Shown here piece by piece: positions 37,101 through 52,100 of a DNA stretch of 64,000 bases. Made by a program: the position numbers and the translations under genes. The stretch lies in assembly GCA_963971305.1 (NCBI GenBank), contig OZ020307.1, positions 8,569,501 to 8,633,500 of the forward strand. The letters run 5' to 3'. Each line of letters begins with the position of its first letter. The first letter of the stretch is position 1. The DNA comes from Arcuatula senhousia (lineage: Eukaryota > Mollusca > Bivalvia > Mytilida > Mytilidae). The notes beneath the pieces were generated by a model. The model saw only the letters and a program-made list of their open reading frames with translations. It searched no databases and was not told where the DNA came from.

Positions 37101-40100
37101 CCAATGTTATGGGACCCCACCCTGATGCTGTATACCAAATATCAAGTGGCTGTGATTAGTAGTTGCTGAGAAAACTGTTACGAAAATTGTTTTCCCCGCC
37201 CGCCCGACATTCACAATTTTTAACCCAGATTTTTCACTCTGTGAAATCCAGCCAAATATACAAAATGACTGAATTAGGGACCGACCATTTAACTTAAGGG
37301 GGGGGGCCTTGATGAAAAAAATATTTTGGCAGCAGAGGGTAAGAAAAAAATATTCTGAAGAAGGATTTCTACCATATAAAATAATGATTATAATGAGAAA
37401 AAAATATTCTGTCGTGACACCTTCGAAGTAAAAAAAAATTTTCTGACCGAAACAAAAAACCAAGGCCCCCCTTCAAGTTAAATGGTCCGTCCCTCATTCA
37501 GAAAATCTTGACCTTTATTTCATAGCAGTAAACTAAACATTATAAGGCATTAACATAATGTTTAGAAATTTTCAATATGACATTTTGTGACTAAGCCCAC
37601 AATCATTTTCAGTCATAGTTGCAGAAAATTTGCTTTAACATCCTTATACATTTTCATATGATGAAGACCTAAATATTGATAAGACTAGAAAATGTGCCTA
37701 TGTGCCACATGATGGCCCTCCCGTTCTTGAAATATCATTGACCACAATGTGTATACCCTGGGTTATGGACCTTAATCAAGAACTTAACCTAAGTTGTTCA
37801 TGCATAAAATATAGGTCACAGTGACCTAATTTCTAGTGGGTGGTATAGTCCTACCCAAGACCCATCTAGTGGTGAAATATCACTGACCTCAAAAAACTAG
37901 TATCCAAGTATTGGACCTTAAACAAGAACTTAACCAAAGTCATTCATGTGTAAAATATAGGTCACAGTGACCTTATTTCAAGTGGGTGGTGTCATCTTAC
38001 CCAAGACACATCTAGTGGTGAAATATCATTGATCCCAAACATCTAGTATCCATGCTATGGACCTTAACCAAGAACTTAATTAACGGAGTGGTACGGACGT
38101 ACGGATGTACAGATGGACAAACAAGGGTAAAACTATATGGCATAGAAATGAAAAAAGCCTCAAGTTTATACTCAATGTTTCTTCAAATATCCATTTGAAT
38201 CAAATTTCAAAATAAAAGGAGCATTTCTGCTGTATATCACAAAGATCAAAGATTGTGTAAAAGTTTCATGAAAATTCATCAAGTGGTTAAGAAGGAGTTA
38301 CAGATAAGAGATGGGTACGCTGATTGTAACAGATCTATTGAAGGAAAGAACACTTTTCACCATATCCCCCAAATTTTAAAACATGGGGTATATCAAAGAT
38401 TGAGGGGGCAAGCTAATGGTGGATGGGCCCAATTTGAAATAAGTGACATTAACCATTTTCAGAACAAGCCAGAGATTTACTTATTTATATTACAGGTTGC
38501 GTAAGGATTACTTTTAGGGGAAAGTTCTTGATGAATCAGCTCTATCAAACCGCTCTTCCTTTTAAAGTTTAAATGCATAAAATAAAACCAACACAAAACA
38601 AAAAAAGCCCCATAAATTAAAATAATATCTAAACACACTTGAAAAATCAACAAGTCTATTCTTGACTGGTGTACATTTTATATGCAACACAAAATATTTT
38701 AAAATCCTTCTCATATAAATATTTGTAAAGGCTCTTTAAACTAACAATAAGGAAAAGTTATGTGTTTGTTCTAATGTATTGTATAGCCATAGTACTCCTC
38801 TATGTCAGAATGTATTAGAAGAAAATGTTTTACAATTCTTACTTTTATAGATACCCATAAGTGGTATAGAATCAATGAAAACCCACTACACTTTGAAGAG
38901 ATGACGGGCGATAAGAAAAGTTTATGTCAAGTTTAATATTTATTATTATGTACATTAATTTATGATTTCAAAAGGTTTCCAATAATTGATGTTTAATTCT
39001 AATAGACTTCTTTGACTTTCAGATAAGATTTGGACCTACAAAAATGTACCGTTTATCGTCGGTCTATACAATGTTTTAAAGAATTTGTTTTTCTACAATC
39101 AGTCATTTTATCATTAAATGCTGATACTAAAGATTTCAATGTATAATTTGTCAAAGATGTATTATGAGATACATATAAATGAGGTAGTCAAACTCATAAC
39201 AGGTAATCTAAGATCTTCAATGGATCCTATATATTGCTTTAAAAAGCTGAAGCAATCGCAAACCAGTCATACTAAAATTCTAATGAGGAAAAGGAAAATG
39301 TTAATCTTAATAATTCTAGTGGAGAATAAAGGATGGCAAGTCTGCTGATCTTTTTCGATAAGTGATACCCACTGTAAGAAGTCTGCTTTAAATGAATGCA
39401 GGATTACATAAGGGAGAATGATGGTGCACAATTAGTGCCCATGGGTAAACTACATGTCTGCTGAAAAACAGGTTCCCAGAACTAAACAAATATGCTGTCT
39501 ATAAAAAATATCCGGTAATTGTGTTATATTTACATGTTTGCATTATTTTTTTCTTTGATAAGGCTTAAAAAATTGACAAAACAAATGTATGTATTGACCT
39601 ACATTTTTTGTTCTTTTGAAGAAACAATAATAGGTCAGTGATAAAAACATTACAGCAAATGTGCAAAAATTGTTCTGAATGACATTTATTTTCTATTGAA
39701 TTTCCTACAACAAAAAATAACTTCCAATATTTGAAATACTTGATTTAATATATGTTTGAACAGTATAATTTAAAATGACAGAAAAATTGCAAGGAATTAA
39801 ATAAATTGCACACCAGAAGTCAAAGTCAACAATCAAGTAATTTAAGTAATTGTAGGGAAAACATTCCCTTAACATTATAAAGCATGGATTGTGTGATAAT
39901 TTGTAACTCTGGAATGGGTATTATTAGATCAAATTCTAACATTTCCCTTTAATTTTAAATCCTATCTGGGATTTCCATCTTGAACTATTATGCATGTAAA
40001 TGTTTACCCTATATTTATTGAATTTTAACATCTATATTTTATATTAGAGGGATGGACTCATAAATAAATAATTTTCAGCTTATTGCCAATAGATCTGTCA

Positions 40101-43100
40101 CAGATTGTTTGGTCCTAGGAGAAGTTAAGCATTAATGTAAAGTTATTGAAGTTTTTTATACTTTTAGAATCTGTATGTAAAGTCTACTTTTTGTATGACA
40201 TTTTATAGGTAATTCAATGCATTTCTTTACATTTATACTAAACATACAAGTACATAAAAAACATAAGTTTTCATTCAGGACTGTATTTTTTGCCCTTTGT
40301 ATTATTTATTGTTAAGAACAGAAATTTCAATATAGTCTTTCCTGTACAGACCTATGATAGTGTATATAATATAGGGTATATAAACTTTTCAACAATCATG
40401 AGCTATACTAATACGGGGAGGTCAGTTTTGGATAAAACCATAGTACACAGAGATAACTTAAGACCTTGGGAAGGTTGCTAAAAAACCTTACATGCTGGTG
40501 GGTAAGTCTTACTGACCTTGGAGGAGGCATACTTGAGATGCATTGTGGCAACATTATAGTATCATATCAATAATACTGTTATCTTGCTGATGTTTAATTT
40601 TCATTTTAAGACATGTATGATATCCAATCTAATTCATTTTATTACCCACATAACTAGATCATTGAACAACTTGTAGTGAAGTTAATCTGTTTAATCGTAT
40701 CTATTTCTATTATACATGTGATATACACCTAGCATAACATAGTAAAGAACCTAAGAATTCATTTTATAGACTACATGTAAGTCTTACTTGTATGTCAGAG
40801 TATTACGGGAGTCAAAGTCGGTATCCAACTGTCGCTGACACCAATCTAATAATAGCTTCTTCCCTATACCAACTGATCTTTGATGGGCATTTCTTCCTGT
40901 AAGAAATAAAACCTTACGATTATTTCATCATCAATCTAAAGACATATTACATATACCAGATCTTGTAAACATCAAAACAAACTCATTTAAATTCACACCT
41001 TTTACTTGTGAACATCGTCATCAGATCAATTCTCGATTCAGACAGATGGTTTCTTAGCTTAACATTTAATAATGAAAAATAAATATTTTATACTTGTGAA
41101 TTTTTAATAGATTTATATGCTAAGTAAGTAAAAGGGATATGTTGGGACATGAAATGTCTTCGATCGTGTACAACTTGAGTCAAGGTACACCATGAAATAT
41201 TTCAAAAAACTATTTGACTTTTTGTTTACTGATCTGTCATAAAGCAGATAGAATTGTTTAAGTATCAAATTAATTTATTTATTTCATTGTTCGTTAAAAG
41301 ATTTAAACACAGTATTTAATTTGTCTAAAAGAACGATATAGAGTTACAGCGATTTAAATTTCAATGATCAAATCCAAATGGGTCAAAACAAGGGCCACAA
41401 GACAAGTACGTTAAATGCAAAAACTGAAATAAATCTGTAAGAAGCAACAAAAAATACATTGTTGGACAATGAGATTTACATATTCAGATATCACACTGCA
41501 ATTCTTCAACATTAAAAAAAGTTTTTTTTGGCAATAATAAACAGGTTTCTGAAGGAGCTGTAGAATTTACATGTAGTCCATGTAAAACCCTGCTAAACTG
41601 GTTTCCTTTTACAAGATGTAGCATTTCCTTAATGTCCAAAAGTTTTTATTTTTATGTTTTAGTCATACAAATTAAAATGACAATATATAAAATATATAAA
41701 ACTATGCTTTGAATATATTGATCAGATATGTTATAAATGAGACAGGTTGTAATAGAAGCAAATTTTATAAATCATCAATGAATAAGCTGCAGATTTGTAT
41801 AAAAAGTACCATAAGGCCAAAAAAAAAAGTAGGTGAGTTTACTGTAACCCTACCGTCCCTAATTTTTACCCCCTACCCTAAAGTTTTTCTGAAGATTTTC
41901 CACTAAGCACCGTTAAAGTCACAATGTTGCTCCCATAGACTCAAGGTAAAAAAAAAATTAAAAATAAAAATAATTTCCTACCTACCTACCCTAATTTTTT
42001 TCAGCATGTGACAGTAAACACACATACTTTTTTGTTTGGCCTAATGACAATATCTTGATCTAAATCTTTCTTTCCACACCTAACAGACATCAGACCTAAT
42101 CTTGTCCCAAGTCTATTACTCCTACCTCAAACAACATCAGGTATTAGAATATTACTTATATAGTGTATGTCAGGGCCGTTAAATCAATATTGAAGTCAAA
42201 TATTAACTTTAGAATTTGAAACTGCAATAAAATTAAATTCTCAATGGTATATGATCAATACCATTATGTTTACGTATAATCCTCCGAATGTAATAACCTT
42301 AGGTTATAAATTCACTACTCTGTCTATACCATTATAGCATGAACACCTAGTCTAGTATTTGCTCGGCAAATCTTAAGTTCTCCGTCATAAACCTGGAGTG
42401 TTTACTTATTGGACTCTTGGACATGATGTTGAATGGGTAATGATCAAAAATTTAAAACCTACTATTATATAAATAAAGGTATGAGTACTTGGGGACAAGT
42501 GGCCCAAACTTGAGTACTATTACTATTATAATTTTGATGAATCTGAAACCTAAATGGCATTTTCATAGTGCAACCTTTGGGCAAAGTTTCGATCATCAAT
42601 TTCTCAAATTTACTGAAATGTCAACTAAGTCATTTTTCTTTTTGTTTTAAAGGTGAATAAAAGGAAAGGAAAGAATGTGCCTGAAATAACATGAAAGACA
42701 AACTTCAAAACACAAAATTTGTTTCAAACAAACAAATAGTTGCCTTGAATGCAGATTTAAAAAATTTTAGGAAATATCCTCTCAATTAAAAAAAAAAAAA
42801 TCTAGTATTGGTGTCAGAATTAGGGTGAGTGTGAACACCAACCTAATATTTCCAAAACTTTCTAAAACTGCAGACTTATGTTTTGCTCTGCATTTGTTAA
42901 AACTATATCGTCACAAATGTTAACAATACTGTTAACCAACTTATTTCCGCATGATTTATATTGGCAGATTTTGTAAGGAACAGAAATTGGTGAATATGAA
43001 TTGTCGTGAATTAACTGATTTTCACAGTAATTGTATTGTTTTTACAAAGAATTCTGAAAATAAATAGCCGCCAAATTGTCCTTTGACACAGACACACAAA

Positions 43101-46100
43101 ATATATCGGTAGTAGTACTAGTCATGAAAATAAATTGGTTTCGAAAAATTCCAAACAAATATTTTTTAGAATAAAACAAAAATTAAACACATGGATAGCC
43201 AGACTTTAATACATAAAATAAACAAAAAATTATAAAATGTCCTGGATTGGCACCAAAAATGATGCATGAAATGAAATTGTTGTGGTATAGACTTGCACTT
43301 CTACAATGTAGCTATAACTAGCCATTTTAGCTAGCCTTAAACACAGTATGAATACAAGAACATCAGGGACCTTATCATAAAATATTATCTTGTACATTTC
43401 TTTCTGATGTAAAAAAAAATTGAATGATGCCTTGTCAAATATATACTTTATAGATTAGAAACTCATAATTCGGCTGGATTTTACTAATTTAAGAAAAGAT
43501 AGATTAAAAAAAACAAGTGTGGCCACTAAAAGTATGTCTCGCCTGCCGGCACCATCACTAAAATCAACTACCTAAGCTTTCATTTCTTGATATAAACACA
43601 AAAAGTGTCAGTATACCTAATAACAGATGCCTAGTTATTATACTATTCAAGCAATCCATTATCCACACAAGTATTACAAAAAGTTTTCTGTCTGAAAAAA
43701 GACCTAAGTTCACAGAGTCACTGGAGCATAAAAATGGGGTCATGGTCACATGGCATGGTGACAGTTGCGTTGTCCTTAACTGCAACTGTCTGTTTACCCA
43801 ATATCAGATGCCTAGCTATTATACTTTTCAAGCAATTCATCTTCCATAAAAGTCTTACAAAAAAGTTTTTTGGCCTGAAAAACACCTAAGTTCACAGAGT
43901 CACTGGAGCGTGAAAATGGGGTCAGGGTCACACAGCATGGTGACAGTTGCATGGACCATAACCTAAACTGTCTGTATACTAAATATCAGATGCCTAGCTA
44001 TTATACTTTTCAAGCAATTCATCGTCCACAAAAGTCTTACAAAAAAGTTTATGGCCTGAAAAAAGACCTAAGTTCACAGAGTCACTGGAGCGTGAAAATG
44101 GGGTCAGGGTCAAACGGCATGGGGACAGTTGCGTAGACCATAACCTGAACTGTCTGTATTCGAAATATCAGATGCCTAGCTATTATACTTTTCAAGCAAT
44201 TCATCGTCCACAAAAGTCTTACAAAAAAGTTTACGGCCTGAAAAAAGACCTAAGTTCACAGAGTCACTGGAGCGTGAAAATGGGGTCAGGGTCAAACGGC
44301 ATGGTGACAGTTGCATAGACCATAACCTGAACTGTCTGTATACCAAATATCAGATGCCTAGCTATTATACTTTTCAAGCAATTCATCGTCCACAAAAGTC
44401 TTACAAAAAAGTTTACGGCCTGAAAAAAAACCTAAGTTCACAGAGTCACTGGAGCGTGAAAATGGGGTCAGGGTCAAACGGCATGGTGACAGTTGCGTAG
44501 ACCATAACCTGAACTGTCTGTATACCAAATATCAGATGCCTAGCTATTATACTTTTCAAGCAATTCATTGTCCACAAAAGTCTTACAAAAAAGTTTACGC
44601 CGCCGCCGTCGCCGGAAAGTAATACCTATGTCTCGCCTTCCGCGACTATTCGTCGCAGGCGAGACAATTACAAAACCAAAGAAAGAAAAAAATATTGAAC
44701 AGTACATGTAGTACGTTTGCCCTAGTTAAGCTACTATATATTCTATTCAAACCGACTATAAATTTAGAACATCCTTTGTTTTATGTGTGAAGAGATTACA
44801 GGCAGAACAATAGAGTTATCACCCCTTATATGACAACCTATCATATTGGATTCCAGTCTTAAATTTCAATTTTATGCATTATTTACAAGATAAGTGTACA
44901 TGGTTTTAAAACAAACTTGTTGTAACAGGCTGAAAAATGCATGAAATGGGTATTTAAGTTGTCATGCAATAAGGATATACATATTGGACAAGACCAAAAT
45001 TAAAATAAAGTAAATTTGATACATTTAATTTTATTTTCACCTTTTAAGTCGAAGGCACATAAATCTTTAATGGTTTGCCTAAATCATTTTCAATATTTGA
45101 ACTTTCCAGGAAATAAAAGACATTTTACAATATATAACTGTATATACACTTCAACACTGCATCAAAATGACAAAAGAAAAAATATTACACTCAGGCATGG
45201 TAAAAGTTGTACAATACATAAATGTGTGCGCAGATATGTTGATAATATCATGAATATATGGATGAAATGTAACAAATTCATGGCGTTATAAATGACATCA
45301 TGGACCTTGTATGATAAATTATAGTGGTGCAGTACATTTAAAGGGGAAATAACTGTGAAATTAAAAAAAAAGATACAATCTAAACTCCGGGCTGCACACG
45401 CTACACTTACTTGTATTAAACTCATCACAATATGCACCTAGGAAACAAACACTTTAAACATGATAATATTCTATAATAAAATGGACTTAAGGTTAGTGAG
45501 GACACCTGACCCCAAATATATTGCCGAATTCAAAATGGCCATTTTTTGGATATATTAATATTAGGTATATATTTTATCTTGTGTAAAAATATTGGACCCC
45601 CTTTCCAGGCTTGTTTTCCCAAAATCTTGACTCAAAGTTTTCCAAAATTACTATAGATTATATAGGGAATGCCATATAATTAGCATAAAATCTTGTCACA
45701 GAAAAAATCCACGAATTTAAATTTTATTTTTATTTGATAAAAATCAATGAAATGCAATATATTTTGTAATAAAACAATAAAAATTGGGGGTCACCAGCTT
45801 ACTTTTCTGTCTACAATACAAATCTTTGTAATTTTTTTGTCATTTTTCAAGTGGATTATCTCCCTTGTTTTATTTGAAAATTCTATTTATGAAAGAATGG
45901 TTGTTTTATTTGTGCTAAAATGAATTTATTTTGATTAAGTTTTATCAAATGAAACTATTAAACACAAGTTTCAAGGTATTTGTGACATTTGCACTTGTTT
46001 TTTGCATGTTTAGCTGTTTTTGGTCACATGACAGGTGTCCTCACTAACCTTAAAGTCATCCCCAGTGATACAAACAGGCATGCTAAGAGAGATGGAAATA

Positions 46101-49100
46101 TTCATGCTAGGTATTCAGACATATGGAAGCAGGTGAGAGTTGTTTGTCAGCTGAACATTTCTGTTGTTTTAATTGGTCATTTTTGAATTTTTTACACAAA
46201 GGAAGATGGGTGAGGAACACTTAGATGACAGGATTTGTAACACTCACTGTCCCTTGTGTCAAAATTTAAAATTGACCAAGTAACAGAAATTGTAATTTGA
46301 GAAACAACTTTAACCCGGTCTTATGTGTTCAACCCAGGTTCTGTGTGTCCAAATACCCTGAGTGAATAATAGGTTATTGGGATACTGAAAAGGACATTGG
46401 TTAAAACATGCTGTGAAAACAGGATTACCAAACATGCATGCAGTAGCAACCTAAATAAAATTATGGTTTAACATATTTAATAAGAACACTATGAGAGGAG
46501 AATTAAAGTTGAATTGTTTGTTTCTTTTACAGATTTTTTTTATAGTTTTCCCACTTCACATTCCAGTCTCAAGATAAATCTCCTCTTATAAATTCCAAGG
46601 GAGAAAAATATAATATTGTCAAGCAAATCCAACCATAATCCTTATAAATCCAAATAAAAACCTGTCTTTTCAGTGAAACTAAATTATCATATATCTTTTA
46701 CTTACTGGTTAATTCTTTACGGAGACGTTAAAATTTCATTTTCAGAAAGTAAAAATCCTCAATATTCTCCAAGGTTTAAAAGGTTAAAGAGAAATGAGAG
46801 TTGAGATTTATAGAGAGTTATAATTGAATGTAAACAGGGACGGTCACCAAAGTGTTATTGTAAATCTTAGGGATAAGAGAGTTATATATCTATGTTAGGA
46901 CTACAGTTAAATGACCATTGAGATAAGGGGGCTGGTTTGTACCTTTATGATTCTGTACCGTGCCTGATAAAAATATAATTTGGTCAAGTCAAGACTTTTG
47001 GACACTATAAAGTTTTTAAACAAAATTTTATATTAACACTAAAAATAAAATATATGTGTCTATTGGACAAGGATGGCCCTAATAGCAAGGAGTTGAAGTC
47101 TCAATCTAATAAACTTCTCCATTACTCTAGCCAACAGATTTGCATCAAAGTAAAGGTGACAAAAGAAAGAATTTTTGTGACTATCTTTTTTTCTAAAAAA
47201 AAATATTAAAACATAATTAAAATAATGAAAAAAAAATCTACAAATAAACAAACCAAAAACCTAATGACCTACAAATGAACCTAAACTTTTACAACTTATT
47301 ACTTACTTATATCATGTATTCCATAGTTAAGAATAATCAGCCATAGGACATCCAACATGGACTTAATATCTCCATCAGCAATATCTGAAAAAATGAATAA
47401 ATAAAAACATATACACTACTATGTCATGACATAATCCATTTTAAATTCATTTCTTATATGTTGTACCTGTAAAAATGACATCAACAGAGGCAATGCTGTG
47501 CCATGCGGATCCAGAAATTTTCAAACGGGAGCTAGGGTGCGCAATTGAAAAATAATCTTCTGGAATTTGTTTTATATAGTTTCTAACCAAATTTTCCTGT
47601 CAAATGGGACATGGCATTCCAGTTCTAAATCCACCTCTGCTATGTTAGAGGTGGGACAACCAAAATTGATGTTACATGCAACATAATACATCATACAAAT
47701 TAACCATGATCCTCAAGAATTTTTTTTTAACAGTGACCGATTATGAACCATTAATTTATAAATAGGCCAACACATAACTACCAGTAAAACAATGATGTTT
47801 TATTATTGAAATATGTTTAGAAACTCAGACAAAGGTGGCTCATACAGAAAATGTAGGTCACAGTGACCTTATTACTTTAGAAACAATCAATCGATATTTG
47901 AGAGAAACAATTAGACATGGCTCTACAAATGGGTATGATTTACTCATTAAAGGACAAACTGTTATAAGTTGTACACCTACATGCTTATCGTGTTTGTAAT
48001 ATAAATATGCAAGCTTAAATGCAATTGTGACACACACAAGTTTCACATGTTTAATTTCCCTTACTAAAACTAGTATACTCCAGGTGTTCAAACACTTAAT
48101 TAATATCAATTATATATTGTTGAATTTCTATTTTACAATTTGTTAAAGTTTGCAGTCTAACAAAATGATTAATATTGGAAACAAAGAAACCTTTACAATC
48201 TTAAATTTTCTATACTTTACAAAGTGTGCTTCCATGCTGGCTCCAAACAAATATTTAATTATCAAAACTATAATAACAGGGTATACATTTCAGAATCAAG
48301 GATAAAGTTTAATAGAGGTTACGGGTAGGTTAAAACTAGGCAATGGCCCTATTGTTTTCTGCACATTTTTGTCTTTGTTTTATGTATGTACTCAGGTTAG
48401 ATATAAGTAACTTTAATAAACAAGATATCGAGTCATGATGAAGAGATTTAGAAGAGCTTCTTTTTAAATTCAAAATTATTCATGATGATATGCAAATGAA
48501 AACTGTTAGTTTTCACTGTTATTCATCCTGGAATGGAAAACATGCTTAATGCTTATTTGAATCCCTCTCCAGTTTGTTAGTATGGCCTTTTTAGCCATCC
48601 CCATTGAGCCTAACCTAATTGAACTCTAAAAGGGATCTTAAGCATTCATGGGATATTGCTCTCCACATACACAGGACAACCATTTTTCGCCTCTTCCGGA
48701 GTACTAGCATTGGTCATTAAAACCATTCTCACAAATTGTGTCAAGAGAGAGTACAAAACTGGTACATGGAATTTTCATCCTTCATGAGGATCCAACCACG
48801 AACCTTGGTGTTAGTACATGTAGTCCCACACATTAACCTCTACACATCGCCCCTCAACTGCACGTCATATCATAATTGAGTTTTGCATTTGTTTTTGCTC
48901 TAATAGAATAAGATTTTAATATTAGATGGTATTGAAAGAAGGAAAAACATACCCATTAAAGAGGCATTCAAATAATAATTGCAATTAATATCCGGTAAGC
49001 AAAATAAGACAAAACAAGTCATGCAAAAGATACAAAATAAACAACATTAACGATAACATAAGTTAACAATTTGATAACAGCCAAATTTGGACCCTTAGTA

Positions 49101-52100
49101 AAATTATGTTTAAAGATAATGTATAATGACACTATAGAAAAGGAATTCAAATATGTGGCAAGGTAAACAAACTTATAACCAAATTCATCAAAGTGTCCAA
49201 CTGGAGGGAAATGTAAGAATATAACATTATATTCATTCCTGCAGCGTAGAAATTAGAATTGGATTTGTAAAATAACCTACTAAAGTGCCATTAACAATTT
49301 GCCAAAAAATAAAGTACAAAGGTAATTTTCTCATGACAAAAATCTGTGAATCAAATATGTTATTTTAAATCTAAAAATCTATAAATTATATGCTCTAAAA
49401 ATATTGAACAAAATACATGGGTACCCTTTTAAATTGAATTGTCCCCTGGTTGGCAGTGAACGACAATCCCTATCTATATCTCGTGTATTACAAGTGTTAA
49501 CTAAATATTATTAATAATAAAATGTTACCTTTTTATGTTTCTGTCAAGGGGTACTAATCTTGTACATAAAAATAGTTTACTTTAATCTCCCAAAATATCA
49601 GTTGGCAAGAATAAAATGGCTGATTTGGAATGAAAAGACTTTGCAAATCGCAGCATTTAATATTGAATAGCCTAAGCAAATGATGTGTATCCTTTATTTG
49701 AATGCTGTTTAAACTTAAACTTTGATATGTTTGAAGCTAACTGTTCAGACATCATTTGGGTAGATCAGAACTATTTATGTTAAGGAGAACAAATATTATT
49801 TTGATATTTTACCAAAAACATCTATTATACATCTTAAAATGAATTCAACCATTTTTTTGGTTCATTAATATTCTTAACATGTCACCAGTTTAGATTCATT
49901 TGATTGTTGATGATAAAGAATATAACAAATAAATATGGGTATTAAGTATTATGACGAATGAGTCTTTTATTGGCAGGTTTGATAGGGATGCTAAATTTGA
50001 GAACACATATATTTGTTAATAAAATACTACTTTTTTTCATTTTCACAAGTGAAGTTACTGTTTTATCAATAAAATTTGAATTCATACAAAGAATATTAGG
50101 TAAAAGATCATTTTTGTTATGTATATTTGTTGAATTTTGTTTCAATAATGTTTTCCCTGTTTAGAATGACTATATAGTTTAACCAGCATGATCTATAACT
50201 ACTACAAAAAGTAAGGTCATCAATATTCCCTCTTCCTTGCTCCCTAAAATTAGCAGTCCTGCTGTTTGTAGTAAAATCTTGTCACATTTAAATACTAGAC
50301 CACCATTAAACAGTGATTTGTACCAAAGGTTGGATATCTTTAACATATAAGTACAAGATAAAAACCATTTGATATCAACAACTCCTAGGTTTTAATCAAA
50401 ATTCCTGCCGAAGTCACGAATCAAAAACTCATTTACAGACCTACACATCATGTCTGAATTACCATTTTAATTCAATTGAATAAAAAAGTGCAAGTTGGCA
50501 GTTTTCTGAACAAGTAATTACATATATGAGATAGGCTTCCATACTGGGAAATTAATCCATAATGAAAAGGAGTTTAGAATTTCTCTGCATTGCAGATCAA
50601 TTGTGGATTACTGTTATAGTTGTATTCAAATCAGACATTTAATTTTACAGCTCGGGGAATGAGCTATTGTCGACTACACAAAATATATTTTTTTATAATT
50701 TTATTATTTCTATACCATTTTTGTCGCTTTTTTGTTCTTTGTTCACTGAAAATCTCTATTCAGAATCTGATATTGTAAGGTTATAAGTATAGCGGTAATA
50801 AACTTACTTCGATGTCCATTTTTCAACTACATAAACCAAACATATTAATAATTGTCTTTACAAACATAAAACAGAGGATGAAGAAGAAAAAGATTTTCCA
50901 AACTTGATATAAGTTTATATTAAGTGATAAAAATGAATATGGAAGTTTAAAACCAACGACAGTTTGAAAAACAAACTTGATCAGAATAATTTCATTAAAA
51001 GATACCGCCTGCTTTCATTCAATGAAGCTGTTTGAAAACCTGTTTTGAATAAAAAGACTTTCATCAACCCAAGAAGTTTTAAAATTAATTAAAGATAATT
51101 TCTATTTAGCATGCAAACTTCTAATTTAACCCATCCAGTCTTTAAATTTATAACTTTATTCAATGAAGCTTTACATTGACAATTAACTTCAGTCAGCAAT
51201 ATATCATCCATTTAGTGTAACTGTTCAGTGACCTTAAATAGCTTAACTCTTACTGTGGTGAGCTGTTGAAAAACAACCAGAAAGTAATAAGATTGACGAG
51301 ATTGGTTTCTAATAGAAAGAGCATAAAATTGTGATGAGTGTCTTCATCTAACAACCATATCTAGCAGTGGATTTGAAATCATAAGAATATGCTTTCTGAA
51401 TTACATAATTTTTTAAAAGTACAAGACAACAAGTTTTTACGAAAATACTTTTAATTAATTTATTCCCCATAATCATTGAATGACATTAGGGCATGCACAA
51501 AATATAGAAGATAATGAAATGGAATTAATGTAAAATGTGGCAGTGTTAGTTTTGTGGTCTCAACCATCCCCATCCAAAATCTCCAACAAAGCAATATCTA
51601 TATAAACACACATTTGTGAAATGGATAACATAAAACCAGAGAACATTACTCATCTTTCAAGAAGTAGAACTTACCTTGGCTTGAAAAATTGAGTTTGATG
51701 CCATACTTTCTCATGTGGTCTAAGGCTGTTTGGATGTACATTTCTGGTAACTGGGTTGGTCCCAGGGCCTAAAAACAACCATACAAATAAGTAACAAATT
51801 CTACACAAATAAAAAGAAACATGTAAATGCATAAAAAATCCCTGGAAATAAATTAAAGCTCTAAATTTACATGTAAAATATGCATTAGGATAAAACAAGA
51901 AAGATTTCGACTTGCTAGCATACATAATAAAAATAACTTTTCTAAAGGCTACAAAAAAAATCCTTGAAGATCTTTACATGCTCACCTGTAATTTCTGTAG
52001 AAGACATGCTTCTGGGTGAAGGATATCAATTAGCTGACATAGAACTTCCCCGGCCTGTAAACTGGAAATGCCCTCAACTTCTTGTTGAATTTCAGCAAGG

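Larger units (their letters stand above)
35914..40787 (-). other. Intron 5 of the CH-coiled-coil gene
   Basis: About 4.9 kb with four repeats listed separately (37.03, 37.28, 37.69 and 39.36 kb). The rest is AT-rich; the frame at 38253-38504 has no recognisable content. Confidence 0.6.
40897..47306 (-). other. Intron 4 of the CH-coiled-coil gene
   Basis: About 6.4 kb holding three non-autonomous elements (41.8, 43.5 and 45.5 kb). The rest is AT-rich and shows no gene. Confidence 0.6.

Noticed and set aside
37107..37463. 118-codon ORF on the minus strand
   Set aside because: It crosses from one repeat into a MITE; the low-complexity content comes from poly-T and AT runs.
38253..38504. 83-codon ORF on the plus strand
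   Set aside because: No recognisable content; lies in an intron of the CH gene on the opposite strand.
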